This document shows, piece by piece, positions 39,601 to 47,681 of a stretch of 64,000 nt of DNA; position 1 is the stretch's first letter, and each line of letters starts with the position of its first letter. Below the pieces are notes generated by a model. It did no database searches. It saw only the letters and a list, made by a program, of their open reading frames with translations, and was not told the origin of the DNA. Source of the DNA: Geothrix sp. 21YS21S-4. Its GTDB lineage: Bacteria; Acidobacteriota; Holophagae; Holophagales; Holophagaceae. A program made the position numbers and the translations under genes. The stretch covers positions 1,612,001 to 1,676,000 of the forward strand of contig NZ_CP132719.1 of NCBI RefSeq assembly GCF_030845995.1, given 5' to 3'.

Positions 39601-40677
39601 CTCTCCGGCGATCTCGCCTGGCGCCTGGGAGGGCTCGACACCTACACCCTGAAGGCGGCCCTCGCCAACTTCCAGCTGCGGGACCTGCCGGATGGACTCG
39701 ACCTTCAGGGGACTCTCCGCGCCACCCTGGAGGGGAACCGGGACGGCGGGCTGCTCAAGGGCCGCCTGCGGGCGGACCGGGTGACCTACCAGAGCGAGAT
39801 CAAGCTGGCGGATCTCATCCTCCGCAGCGCCCTCAGCGACACCGGGGGGCTGGTGGGGCTGGACCCCGACGATCCCCTGGACCGCATCCGCCTCGACCTG
39901 GAACTGGACCTGCGGAACCCCTGGAGCTTCGACACCAACCTCCTGAAACTGGAGGGCCGCACGGAAAGCGCCTTCCAGGTGCTGGGAACCCTGGCCCATC
40001 CCGTGCCCAAGGGGACGATGGTCTTCCAGCCCGGGGGACGGATCACCAACATCTTCCCCGCCGGCGACATGGTCGTGAACAGCGGCTCCCTGGCCTTCTC
40101 CGAGGCCCGGCCGCTGGATCCCATGATCAACCTCCAGGGCAGCATCAACTCCATCCCCGGCTACACGGTGAACCTGGACATCCACGGGACCCTGAGCAAC
40201 CTCGCCATCGTCCCCAGTTCCACGCCCAGCCTGCGGCAGGACGAGATCGTGGCCATCCTCATCAATCCCGGAAACGTGGCGAACGTGGGCACGGCGGCGA
40301 CCTCCTCCGGCACCACCCAGGGCGCGATCACCTCGGGCCTCGCCAGCGCGGGCTCGGGCCTGATCTCCACCCTGGCCTTCGCGCCCTTCCAGGAGCAGCT
40401 GCGCAAGAGCCTCGGCCTGGACCGGGTGAACGTGGCCCTCCGCACCACCAGCCTCGGCACCAGCGAAACCGAAGTCACCTTCGGGAAGAGCTTCAACCTC
40501 CTGGGGCAGCGCAGCGCCTTCGTGGTCTCCCACAAGAAGAGCGGGGAACTCAGCATCACCTCCGGCCAGGTGGAATGGCGCTTCGGAAACATCATCCTCC
40601 AGCTCGGCGCCAGTTCGGGGGGAGGCGCGGGCCTCAACCCCTCCGGCGAGATCCGCCACAACTGGAGCCCGAGGTAG
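36601..40677 (+). CDS. TamB-like translocation and assembly module protein
   Basis: 1358 residues. A signal anchor covers residues 21-42. A long beta-repeat body follows that is rich in alternating hydrophobic and charged residues, typical of the AsmA/TamB family that bridges the inner and outer membranes. The C-terminal DUF490/TamB domain is visible with PSLRQDEIVAILINPGN near 1212 and the GLDRVNVALRTT region near 1275. Role: helps assemble outer membrane proteins or carry phospholipids between membranes. Its usual partner TamA is not in the window. Starts with GTG directly after the kinase stop. Confidence 0.85.
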   Translation: MAWSSLKPAVGRLWSRRWVRRVSYVLVAGTGILVVAPWVATRSSVLRWAMTKLDGLVREETGLSLAIGDLELHPALGSVVVRDIRLGGDLLTIQRLELRADFASLFSRSPRIFALRADHPRLRLTEAGLAQIKLKEHPPRKGPLPQVRLDLLTLTEGDIEIPRALGTIPALHYHFGLKATGHGPNRLWVELNGPVLSIQGPAGWEHGRLDLSGEVSETFVQVQQAALSLGDSRAIISGRFEGGTASTPGRLEAHLAGAVNLAQAARWGNVPPPIEGALTVDATVAGPLPAPQGTLKVEGSDLRPAHRAFQPGRFEARASGGLEAVRVERVHWSSPQGELEAHGTWSRKVPLEASLQARGIDLEAVGQALHAPELRGVRATLDAQVQGPQDPATLARFDRWRATARAAFTQGGREAGGLRASLEGGKAVLPSLNLDLEALKLSGTGHATFGPRGLVRLDGEGRAEVNAAQVAESLRAWKIVDLDMEGPTHAQAKVRWSKGPGLELEGSVEVAAPRWHGARVDALRAQVEIRDSDLWVKGIELTKDEGRGSGDLWLTWRKTLPGESQMDMCYTAFRLPAAEGLKAADLGDLPITGTGSGWVRLQGPYDRIQMWGAAQAEAGQVYGIQVPAASSDFSMDIANLRLRLEDVRIAERPEQLGSPAAAPEGALALKGRADMDFDRRTWRVELAGRVDSQLLALPGPRIQAQVDARLLGPIVAPFGPFDLPEGSVRWSRGRIFFGPRSQEGLEGSLSLEGGRLETRLGLEGMAEPLLTARLRQEGAELVGEAAVQVSPASAHTENLARSLSEDLMEDLGLAARFQGRWNGQDLRWSGSLDQLTARFPAFELQRVGTSVLRGTAAGADVDIALEGRGRNPADAPAQAAGLRITGSLPFFPSAPLDVRLLGTANLAHLKSILDRVMEVDEYNLLSELRVEGLGRLDLRAHGTYLDPRLDGTLSLENGRANLRGYQGVEDLRADLVFKDRIISLPENNPLRGTLAHGDLRLSGDLAWRLGGLDTYTLKAALANFQLRDLPDGLDLQGTLRATLEGNRDGGLLKGRLRADRVTYQSEIKLADLILRSALSDTGGLVGLDPDDPLDRIRLDLELDLRNPWSFDTNLLKLEGRTESAFQVLGTLAHPVPKGTMVFQPGGRITNIFPAGDMVVNSGSLAFSEARPLDPMINLQGSINSIPGYTVNLDIHGTLSNLAIVPSSTPSLRQDEIVAILINPGNVANVGTAATSSGTTQGAITSGLASAGSGLISTLAFAPFQEQLRKSLGLDRVNVALRTTSLGTSETEVTFGKSFNLLGQRSAFVVSHKKSGELSITSGQVEWRFGNIILQLGASSGGGAGLNPSGEIRHNWSPR

Positions 40678-40681
40678 GCCC

Positions 40682-40903
40682 ATGATCACCGTGAAGTGCT
40701 TCGCCCGGTACCGCGACCTGCTGGGGTTCGGCGAAGTGCAGGTGCCTGCCGCCCGGACCCTCGCCGATCTCCTGGCGGATCCCCGCTTCGCCGCCCTGCC
40801 CCCGGACGCCCTGTTCGCCGTGAACCAGAGCTTCGCCCCGCGCAGCACCCCTCTGGCGGACGGCGACGAAGTGGCCCTCATGCCGCCGGTGTCGGGCGGA
40901 TGA
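40682..40903 (+). CDS. moaD: MoaD/ThiS-type sulfur carrier protein
   Basis: 73 residues ending in the Gly-Gly that becomes thiocarboxylated, preceded by ALMPPVSGG as in MoaD. The N-terminal VKCFARYRDLLG matches the first strand and helix. MoaD donates sulfur to molybdopterin in molybdenum cofactor synthesis. No other moa gene is present, so the pathway assignment rests on this protein alone; a ThiS-like use is possible. It follows tamB by 4 bases and abuts the convergent dnaX with no gap. Confidence 0.8.
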   Translation: MITVKCFARYRDLLGFGEVQVPAARTLADLLADPRFAALPPDALFAVNQSFAPRSTPLADGDEVALMPPVSGG

Positions 40904-42502
40904 TCAGCCTTCCCGCCGGATCTCCAGCACTTCGCCGCCGCTGAGGCGCAGCAGTTCCTGGAAGGCCGGTTCCCGGCGCAGGCGATCCTCGGGGCGGTCG
41001 GAAGCGGCCGCGGCCTCGTCGTCGAAGCGGATCTCCAGTTCCTTCAGCCCGGGGAGAACCGCCGCCAGGGCGGCCAGAACGTGCGGATTGGCCTTTTCCC
41101 GCTCCAGTTCCTGGAGTGTCTGGCGGACGTTGGCGGGAAAGCGGAAGCGCAGCACCGGCGCCTCCCAGCGCAGGTCCGTGGCCATCTGGGGCGCGGTGCC
41201 CAGGGTGCGGAGGCCCGGCACCCGGCCCAGCGCCTCGCCGCAGAGGTGGCGAAGCTGGGCGGACGTTCCGACAGCCGGGGGTGCGGGAGAGGGCGCAAAC
41301 GGACGCGGAACCGCAGAGGTCGGGGCCGGCGCGGGCCTGCGAGGCCCCTCAGGCGCCGGCGCGACCTGAGGAGCCCGGGAAGGGACCGGCGGCGGGGCCG
41401 CGGCCGGTCTCGGCGCGCCCGCTGCGGCGCCCGAAACCAAGGCGTCCAGCGGCGCGAGATGGGGCAGTTGGGCGGCGGTCACCAGCGCCAGCTCCACCAC
41501 CACCCGCGGCAGGCTGGTGTCCCGGAGGTCGCGCTCCCGGTTCAGGAGCAGCTGGAGCATCCGGGCCCACCGCAGCAGTTCCTGGGGGCCCCGGGCGGCG
41601 CGGGCCTCCTCCTCCAGGCGATCCCGGAAGGCCAGGACCAACTCCCGCCAGAAGGTGGCCCAGTCCGCCCCCTGCTCCGACAGTTCCCGGCAGGCCTCCA
41701 CCAGGGCGGCGGTGTCGCCGATGGCCAGGGCGGACATCACGCCCTGGACGAGGTGGGCGCTCACGATTCCCAGCTGCTCGCGGACGGCCTCTTCCTGGAC
41801 CGTGCCGTCCCCGGCGGCGATGACGCGGTCGAGGATGGTGAGGGCGTCGCGCATGGACCCCTGCCCCGCTTCGGCCACGAGGCGCAGGCTGCCGCCCTCC
41901 ACCGTCACGCCCTCCTGGTCGCAGACGTGCCGCAGGCGGCCTTCGATCAGGCCCACGGGAATGAGGCGGAAGGGGAAGATCTGGACGCGGCTCTTGATGG
42001 TGTCCGGCACGTCCTGGAGTTCGGTGGTGGCGAGGACGAAGATCGCGTGGGGCGGCGGTTCCTCGATGACCTTCAGCAGGGCGTTGAAGGCCTCGGTGCT
42101 GAGCATGTGGACTTCGTCGATGATGTAGACCCGGTAGCGGCAGAAGGCCGGCCGGGTCTGCACCTGCTCGCGCAGCGCCCGGGCGTCGGCGACGGACGCC
42201 CGGCTGGCGGCGTCGATCTCGACGATGTCCAGGTTCTGGTCCGGTCGCTCGGCGGCGCGGCAGGAGTCGCACACCCCGCAGGGCGTGGCCGTGGGGCCCT
42301 CCGCGCAGTTGAGCGCCCGCGCCAGGATGCGGGCCGTGCTGGTCTTTCCCGTCCCGCGCACGCCCGCGAACAGGTAGGCCTGGTGGATCCGGCCGCTCTC
42401 CTTCGCCCGCTTCAGGGCGTTGGCCAGGGCCTTCACGCTGCCCTCCTGCCCCACGAGGTCGGAAAGGAGGCGGGGGCGGTACTTGAGCGCGAGGGTGGTC
42501 AT
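40904..42502 (-). CDS. dnaX: DNA polymerase III subunits gamma and tau
   Basis: 532 residues from the ATG at 42502. AAA+ clamp-loader ATPase: Walker A GVRGTGKT at 47-54, zinc ligands Cys66, Cys75, Cys78 and Cys81, and a VYIIDEVHML Walker B near 118-127. The arm after about 360 is Pro/Ala-rich, then a tau C-terminal domain. No frameshift site of the E. coli kind was noticed, but I did not search exhaustively. Convergent, end to end with moaD. Confidence 0.95.
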   Translation of the reverse strand: MTTLALKYRPRLLSDLVGQEGSVKALANALKRAKESGRIHQAYLFAGVRGTGKTSTARILARALNCAEGPTATPCGVCDSCRAAERPDQNLDIVEIDAASRASVADARALREQVQTRPAFCRYRVYIIDEVHMLSTEAFNALLKVIEEPPPHAIFVLATTELQDVPDTIKSRVQIFPFRLIPVGLIEGRLRHVCDQEGVTVEGGSLRLVAEAGQGSMRDALTILDRVIAAGDGTVQEEAVREQLGIVSAHLVQGVMSALAIGDTAALVEACRELSEQGADWATFWRELVLAFRDRLEEEARAARGPQELLRWARMLQLLLNRERDLRDTSLPRVVVELALVTAAQLPHLAPLDALVSGAAAGAPRPAAAPPPVPSRAPQVAPAPEGPRRPAPAPTSAVPRPFAPSPAPPAVGTSAQLRHLCGEALGRVPGLRTLGTAPQMATDLRWEAPVLRFRFPANVRQTLQELEREKANPHVLAALAAVLPGLKELEIRFDDEAAAASDRPEDRLRREPAFQELLRLSGGEVLEIRREG

Positions 42503-42553
42503 GGCGATTCCAGTCTCCCACAAGGGGTGCCGTTTGCGCCGGTCGGAGCCCGC

Positions 42554-43441
42554 TCAGCCGACCTTGTCGAAGAGGCCCGGCTGGCGCACCGGCGGCGGAG
42601 GCGGCGGTGCGGCCTTGACGGGCCGTTCGCGGACCTCGCGGGGCGGCGGAAACACCTCGTGGAAAGCCTGGCGCACCTCGTCGGCATAGGCCGGGTCGAG
42701 CACCTTCAGCCAGCCGTGCTCGGCCAGGAGGCCGTAGAAGGGATCCCGCTTCAGCAGCCGCAGGCTTCCCACCCAGGCGCCTTGCGCCCCGCTGGCGCGG
42801 GCCCGCCGGGCGAAGGTCCGCGCGTCGTGGACCGCCAGCAGGGGCGCGACCGCCGCGGTGACGCGGATGCCCGCCCGCGCCAGCCGCTCCATGGCCGCCC
42901 AGCGGCTGGGAATGGCCGGGGCCCGCAGTTCCACCGCCTGCCTCACGGTGTCGTCGTCGGTGGGAATGGAGAAGCCCACGGACAGCCGGTTTCCGAAGCT
43001 CCGCAGCAGGTCGAGGTCCTGGAGCACGAGCGGCGAGCGCGTGTGAATGATCACCCGCGTGGTGGGGCACAGCAGCAGGACTTCCAGGCAGCGCCGGGTG
43101 AGCCGGTAGTCCCGCTCCAGGGGCTGGTAGGGATCGGTGGCCGAGGCCATGAATACCCGCTCGTTGTGCAGGCGGTGCCGCTGGGACCACAGCAGCTCGG
43201 GAGCGTTCAGCTTGGGGGAGACCCATCCGCCCCAGTCCTCGGGTCCGTGCAGGGCGTTGGGGTATTCCCGGACGTAGCAGTAGCGGCAGCCGTGGGCGCA
43301 TCCCCGATAGGGGCTCAGCGCGAATCCGAAGCCGTACCCGTCGTTCTTCTGGGGCCGGAGGATGGAGCGCGCCTCTTCCGGTTCCACCTGGAGATCCCGG
43401 AACAGCGGCGGGGGATCCGAAGGCAGCAGCAGGGGCGTCAT
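42554..43441 (-). CDS. Radical SAM protein, spore photoproduct lyase-like (SPL/Rv2578c type)
   Basis: 295 residues. The 4Fe-4S ligands are Cys48, Cys52 and Cys55 within SPYRGCAHGCRYCYVREYPNA, the sequence that marks this family. ASATDPYQPLERDYRLTR near 100 is a second family hallmark. Function is unassigned in most bacteria. Distinct from the other radical SAM gene at 10.5 kb. Same strand as dnaX, 52 bases upstream of it. Confidence 0.87.
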   Translation of the reverse strand: MTPLLLPSDPPPLFRDLQVEPEEARSILRPQKNDGYGFGFALSPYRGCAHGCRYCYVREYPNALHGPEDWGGWVSPKLNAPELLWSQRHRLHNERVFMASATDPYQPLERDYRLTRRCLEVLLLCPTTRVIIHTRSPLVLQDLDLLRSFGNRLSVGFSIPTDDDTVRQAVELRAPAIPSRWAAMERLARAGIRVTAAVAPLLAVHDARTFARRARASGAQGAWVGSLRLLKRDPFYGLLAEHGWLKVLDPAYADEVRQAFHEVFPPPREVRERPVKAAPPPPPPVRQPGLFDKVG

Positions 43442-43471
43442 GCCCTCATTTTTCGCCTTTTATTCGCCAAG

Positions 43472-43987
43472 TCAAGGGGCCTCCTTGGGAATGACGTTGA
43501 TCTGCCCGTTCGTTTCGAGAATGGCCACGCGCACGCCCTCGAGGTCCGCCAGCCCCGCGCGGCGGACCGCGGCCATCAGTTCGTGGTGGGTGATCCGCTC
43601 CGAATCCAGGACGGACTGGTTGATCACGCCGTGGTGGATCACGATCCGCGGACCCCCCTCGAGGACCCGCTCGACCCGCTTGCTGCGCCAGGTCAGCCAG
43701 GAGACGACCACGTTCAGCCCCATCAGCGCTCCCACCAGCAGGAAGCCCCCCAGGACGGTGTTGTCGCCGGCGTTCATGCTGTTCTGCACGGCGTTGCTGA
43801 GGATCAGGAGGAGGACCAGGTCGAAGGTCGCCATCTGGCCCACCTCGCGCTTCCCCATGAGCCGGAGCATCAACAGGAGGAAGCCGTAGACCAGCACGCC
43901 GCGCAGGATGAACTCCCACCAAGGCTGGTTCAGCTTCCACATGGAGACGGCAACGGGCAGCCCATCGAGAAGGGCGAAGTGGGGCAT
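43472..43987 (-). CDS. DUF421 (YetF-like) membrane protein
   Basis: 171 residues from the ATG at 43987 (conserved start MPHFALLDG). Three predicted transmembrane helices (about 22-42, 46-64 and 72-92) with the family phrase LMLRLMGKREVGQMATFDLVL near 36, then a cytoplasmic domain with VIHHGVINQSVLDSERITHHEL near 112 that is typical of YetF/DUF421. Function unknown in the family. An in-frame extension upstream to 44095 overlaps the next gene and is rejected. Confidence 0.87.
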   Translation of the reverse strand: MPHFALLDGLPVAVSMWKLNQPWWEFILRGVLVYGFLLLMLRLMGKREVGQMATFDLVLLLILSNAVQNSMNAGDNTVLGGFLLVGALMGLNVVVSWLTWRSKRVERVLEGGPRIVIHHGVINQSVLDSERITHHELMAAVRRAGLADLEGVRVAILETNGQINVIPKEAP

Positions 43988-44022
43988 GGAAACTCCGGGA
44001 AAAGCGGCGTGCGGGGACCTGC

Positions 44023-44403
44023 CTACTGGATTTCCACCGTGAAGTCGGTGGTGCCGAGTTCCGCCCCATCCGCGCCGAGCACCTTCACCGTCCACCGCCC
44101 GGCGTCCCCGGCCCGGAAGGTGCGGTAGGCGTTCGTGCGATAGGGCGAGCGGGGAACGGTCAGCTCCTGCTTGGTGGTGCGGCCATCCAGGCTGAACACC
44201 ACGGTGACGGTGCTGTCGGCGGCGCCCGCCACCTTGGTCCAGGCGTAGAGCTTCGTTCCCGCGGGCACCTTGAACTCGGACGCGGCGCCCTGGAGTTCCA
44301 GCTTCTCCACGCCCGTGCCGACCTTCACGTCGGCGGAGGGCTTGGAAGCGGGCTGCGCGGCGAGGACCGCGCAGACGAGAAGGGGGAGGAGAATCTGGCG
44401 CAT
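44023..44403 (-). CDS. DUF2914-like secreted protein
   Basis: 126 residues. The signal peptide covers residues 1-16 (LLPLLVCAVLAA). The mature part is a beta-sandwich-like domain: VPAGTKLYAWTKVAG near 46-60 and a C-terminal strand RWTVKVLGADGAELGTTDF. The pattern matches DUF2914, usually found on its own or after transmembrane helices. Function unknown. TAAGGAGTTTCC ahead of the ATG provides AAGGAG. Confidence 0.7.
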   Translation of the reverse strand: MRQILLPLLVCAVLAAQPASKPSADVKVGTGVEKLELQGAASEFKVPAGTKLYAWTKVAGAADSTVTVVFSLDGRTTKQELTVPRSPYRTNAYRTFRAGDAGRWTVKVLGADGAELGTTDFTVEIQ

Positions 44404-44459
44404 GGAAACTCCTTGGAGGGTGGCCCCATTCTGCGCCCCGCGTCCGGATCTGTCAGGCC

Positions 44460-45323
44460 TCACAGCGTGATCACCAGCGAGGTGGTGAAGACCGTGTCCG
44501 TCTTCTTCAACTGGAAGGGCGCCTGGCCGAGGATCACGGGCGGCGTGGCGACGGGGGTCTGGACGACATCCACCCCCACCGAAGCGGGCTTGTTCCGGTA
44601 GGTCACGTCGTAGCCGACCTTCAGGGCCAGCCGGCTCGACAGGGTGGTGGTGAAGGCGTTCCGCCAGACCGCCAGGTAGTTCTGGCTGTCCTGCAAGCTG
44701 TCGGAGACATTCAATTCGGACGTGAAGCCCGACGTGGCGAACAGTTTCCGCTCGACCTTGGCCCCGAGGCGGAACGTGGCGAAGCGGTCGTCCGTCCCCG
44801 GCGGCAGGAAGACCGGCGTCTCCTTCGTGTACCCCAGGCCCGCGTCCGTGAAGAAGGTGGTCCGGTCGTGCTTGATCCACCAGTAGCCGAGCCCCACGAG
44901 GCCGGTGTAGCGCGCTTCCAGGCCCGCGGGGATGTTCCGCTCCCAGCCCGTGGACCCGAACCACTGCAGCCTCGGCGTCAGGGTGTGGTCGTACCGGAGG
45001 TTGGCGTAGTAGGTCTCGGTGCTGGTCTGGGTGGTGTCCGTCTCCAGCACCGTGGTGTCCGCGAGGGTGGCGCCGGAGGCCGACCGCTCGACGGTGGTGG
45101 TCCTCACCCGCACGCCGCCCGCGTTGAAGGCGAAGGCCGCCGCGTCCCAGGTGTACTTGAACTCGTTGGAGAAGCCCAGGGTCTGGCTGGAGGCGTTGCC
45201 GCTGGCGGCCACGTAGCTGAGGGCCGCCTTGTCCGACCAGGGCCGCTTGGGCGCGGCGTCCTGGGCCCGGAGGGACGGAAGGAGCAGAGGAATCAGCAGG
45301 AACGGAGCCCGGACGGACGGCAT
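44460..45323 (-). CDS. DUF481 outer membrane beta-barrel protein (YdiY-like)
   Basis: 287 residues from the ATG at 45323 (GGAG five bases upstream). Signal peptide 1-21. The mature protein has alternating strands with many aromatic residues, starting with KAALSYVAASGNASSQTLGF near 33, and ends in a hydrophobic strand with C-terminal Leu as expected for barrel insertion. DUF481 members are salt-induced or otherwise uncharacterised outer membrane proteins. A TATGGT -10-like box precedes the gene. Confidence 0.83.
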   Translation of the reverse strand: MPSVRAPFLLIPLLLPSLRAQDAAPKRPWSDKAALSYVAASGNASSQTLGFSNEFKYTWDAAAFAFNAGGVRVRTTTVERSASGATLADTTVLETDTTQTSTETYYANLRYDHTLTPRLQWFGSTGWERNIPAGLEARYTGLVGLGYWWIKHDRTTFFTDAGLGYTKETPVFLPPGTDDRFATFRLGAKVERKLFATSGFTSELNVSDSLQDSQNYLAVWRNAFTTTLSSRLALKVGYDVTYRNKPASVGVDVVQTPVATPPVILGQAPFQLKKTDTVFTTSLVITL

Positions 45324-45369
45324 GACATCTCCGAAAACCAAAGACCATACCAGCCTGCCGGGCGCGACG

Positions 45370-46629
45370 TCAGCCGATCCAGACCTCCAGCCCCTCGAGG
45401 ATGTCGCGCACGCCGGGACCGAACCGGGCGTTGCTCAGCCAGTCCACGCCGGCAGGCAGGCCTTCCAGCGCCGCCTTCACCCGGGCGCGATGGCCCAGTT
45501 CGGGACGGGGAATGGCCCGCTCGGCCCGCTCGTGGCGAGTGGCGGAGGGATCGCCAAGGACGGGGATCCAGTGCTTCAGCCTGGCGAAGACGCCCTCCCA
45601 GGTCTCCAGGTCCGCGGGCTTCCCGAAGGCGCCGCCGATGAAACTCCGCAGCTGCATGACGCCCTCCGGCGCGCTCTGGGGATCCATCCACGAAGGCACC
45701 AGCGAACCCAAGTAGCCGCGGCCCTCGGGCGGGTGGATGAGGAAGCCGAAACTGTCCTTCAGCGCCGGCAGCGGCGCGTGGCGGCTGTGCCAGAGGTCCA
45801 CGGAGGTGTAGGGGATCGAGGCCAGGGCGTCGGCGCTCTGGGGCGCCACGGAACCGAGCAGAGCCGCCGCCTCGAAGGCGGGCAGCGCCAGGACCACGCG
45901 ATCCGCCTCGCGGACTTCGCCCCCGCCGGTCGCGCGCCAGCGGCCGCCCGGCAGGGCCTCGAGGCGCTCCGCGCGCAGGCCGGTCCGCACGGCAGGAAGC
46001 CGCTCCGCGAGCCGCAGGGGCAACTGGCCCATCCCGCCTTCGGGGACGACCATGTGGCTCACGCCGCCCTTGCGGATCCCGTTCACCAGGCTGCCGGTGG
46101 ACTCCCACTGGCGCAGCTTGGGGATGGCGTCCACGGACAGGATCTCGGGGGGGGCGGCGAGGACTCCGGCCACCATGGCGGGCAGCAGCTCGGTGGCCAC
46201 GCCCTTCCCCAGCCGCCGGGCCACGAAGGCGCTGAGGCCCTCCTCCGGCTCCGCGGGACGCACCGGCTGGAAGGGTTCCAGCATCATCCGCAGCTTGGCG
46301 CCCAGGGGCATCAGGGGCGAGGTCATCAGGCCCACCGGCGAAGCGGGGACCGAGATCAGCCGCCCGCCCTTCCCGACCCAGCGCGCGCCGGTGCCCGGCG
46401 ACCGGAAAGGCAGGTCGATGGCGCTGAACAGCCGGTCCACGGCCGTGCCCTTCTGCCACAGCACGCCCTGGGGGCCGGTCTCGAAATGGCCGCCCTCCCA
46501 GGGAAGCGTCTTCATCCAGCCGCCCACGGCGCCATCCGCCTCCCACACCTCCACGGACTCGCCCTTCCGGTGCAGATGCCAGGCGGCCGCCAGGCCCGTC
46601 ACGCCGCCGCCGAGAATCAGAGTGCTCAT
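45370..46629 (-). CDS. hemG: Oxygen-dependent protoporphyrinogen/coproporphyrinogen oxidase
   Basis: 419 residues of the FAD-dependent HemY/PPOX family. The FAD-binding fingerprint GGGVTGLAAAWHL is at 7-19, followed by a WEADGAVGG near 33. It oxidises the porphyrinogen before iron insertion by HemH, whose gene overlaps by 4 bases (ATGA at 46626-46629). It lies downstream of hemH in the operon. Whether the substrate is protoporphyrinogen IX or coproporphyrinogen III depends on the pathway of the organism and is not visible here. Confidence 0.88.
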   Translation of the reverse strand: MSTLILGGGVTGLAAAWHLHRKGESVEVWEADGAVGGWMKTLPWEGGHFETGPQGVLWQKGTAVDRLFSAIDLPFRSPGTGARWVGKGGRLISVPASPVGLMTSPLMPLGAKLRMMLEPFQPVRPAEPEEGLSAFVARRLGKGVATELLPAMVAGVLAAPPEILSVDAIPKLRQWESTGSLVNGIRKGGVSHMVVPEGGMGQLPLRLAERLPAVRTGLRAERLEALPGGRWRATGGGEVREADRVVLALPAFEAAALLGSVAPQSADALASIPYTSVDLWHSRHAPLPALKDSFGFLIHPPEGRGYLGSLVPSWMDPQSAPEGVMQLRSFIGGAFGKPADLETWEGVFARLKHWIPVLGDPSATRHERAERAIPRPELGHRARVKAALEGLPAGVDWLSNARFGPGVRDILEGLEVWIG

Positions 46630-47573
46630 GGGAGGATCTCCAGGACGCGCCGCGTGAGGCAGCGGATGTAGGCCGGGTCGGTGCCGGGCGCGGGAATGCG
46701 GCGGTAGGTGCGGATTCCCGCCTGGTCCGCCACGTGGCGGTATTCGATGTCGAGCTCGTGCAGGGTCTCGATGTGCTCGCTGACGAAGCTCATGGGCACC
46801 ACGATCACGTCCCGCCCGCCCATGGATTCCAGCACGCCCTTCAGCGGCGGCTCCAGCCAGCGGACGGGGCCCGTGCGGCTCTGGTAGGCCTGGATGTAGC
46901 CGCCGGGAATCTCGCCGATGCGGGCGATCAGGGCTTCGCGGGTGGCGCGGATCTCGCGCTCGTAGGGATCGCCGGCCTCGATCTGCCGCACGGGCAGGCT
47001 GTGGGCGCTGAAGATCACCGTGGCGCCGGGAAGCTCGGCCAGGGCCGCCCGCAGCGGGCGCTCCAGGGCATCCAGATAGTCGGGATCGGTGGCGTAGTGA
47101 TTCACGCCGGGGAGCAGTTCCATCCCCGCGCGCGTGGCTTCCACAGCCAGTTCCCGCAGGCTGGAGCCGGTGGTGGCGCGGCAGTCGTGGGGGTAGAGGG
47201 TCACCGGCACGAGCTTGCGGATGCCGTCCCCCTTGAGGGCCTTCAGGAGACCCGCGGCCCGGGGCCCGGCGTAGCGGAAGCAGAGCTTCACGGCCTCCTG
47301 GCGGCCGGCGGCCCGGAGGGCGCTCCGCAGCGCCGCGGCCTGGTAGGCGCTCTCCCGCAGCAGGGGCGAGCCGCCCCCGATCTCCGCGTAGCGCCCGCGC
47401 GCGCCGGGAGCCCGCAACCGGGCGATCAGCCGGGCGAAGGGGGGCTGGAGCCACGCGGGCCCGGGAAGGCGGATCAACTCCCGGTCGCCGAACAGCTCCC
47501 CCAGAAAGGGCTCCACCTGGCCCAGGTTCACCGGACCGCCCAGGTTGAGGAGCAGGATCGCCGCGTCTCGCAT
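46626..47573 (-). CDS. hemH: Ferrochelatase
   Basis: 315 residues. The family sequence starts with ILLLNLGGP at 6-14, and the active-site histidine is residue 191 in the FSAHSLP motif. A second conserved motif, GGYIQAYQSRTGPVRWLEPP, is near 228. It inserts iron into the porphyrin in the last or next to last heme step. A TATGGT hexamer 8 bases before the ATG suggests a very short or absent leader, though GGAAGG overlaps as a possible ribosome site. Confidence 0.93.
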   Translation of the reverse strand: MRDAAILLLNLGGPVNLGQVEPFLGELFGDRELIRLPGPAWLQPPFARLIARLRAPGARGRYAEIGGGSPLLRESAYQAAALRSALRAAGRQEAVKLCFRYAGPRAAGLLKALKGDGIRKLVPVTLYPHDCRATTGSSLRELAVEATRAGMELLPGVNHYATDPDYLDALERPLRAALAELPGATVIFSAHSLPVRQIEAGDPYEREIRATREALIARIGEIPGGYIQAYQSRTGPVRWLEPPLKGVLESMGGRDVIVVPMSFVSEHIETLHELDIEYRHVADQAGIRTYRRIPAPGTDPAYIRCLTRRVLEILP

Positions 47574-47681
47574 CGCCTTCCACCATACGCGAGACCTGGG
47601 TGAACTTTCGTCACGGAAGCCTGTGATGGCACGGATCCCCCGAGGCCGGCATCACAATGGATGTCTCAACATGGAGCCCCC

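Noticed and set aside
43988-44095. N-terminal extension of the DUF421 protein
   Set aside because: It overlaps the DUF2914 gene and the family start MPHFALLDG lies at 43987.
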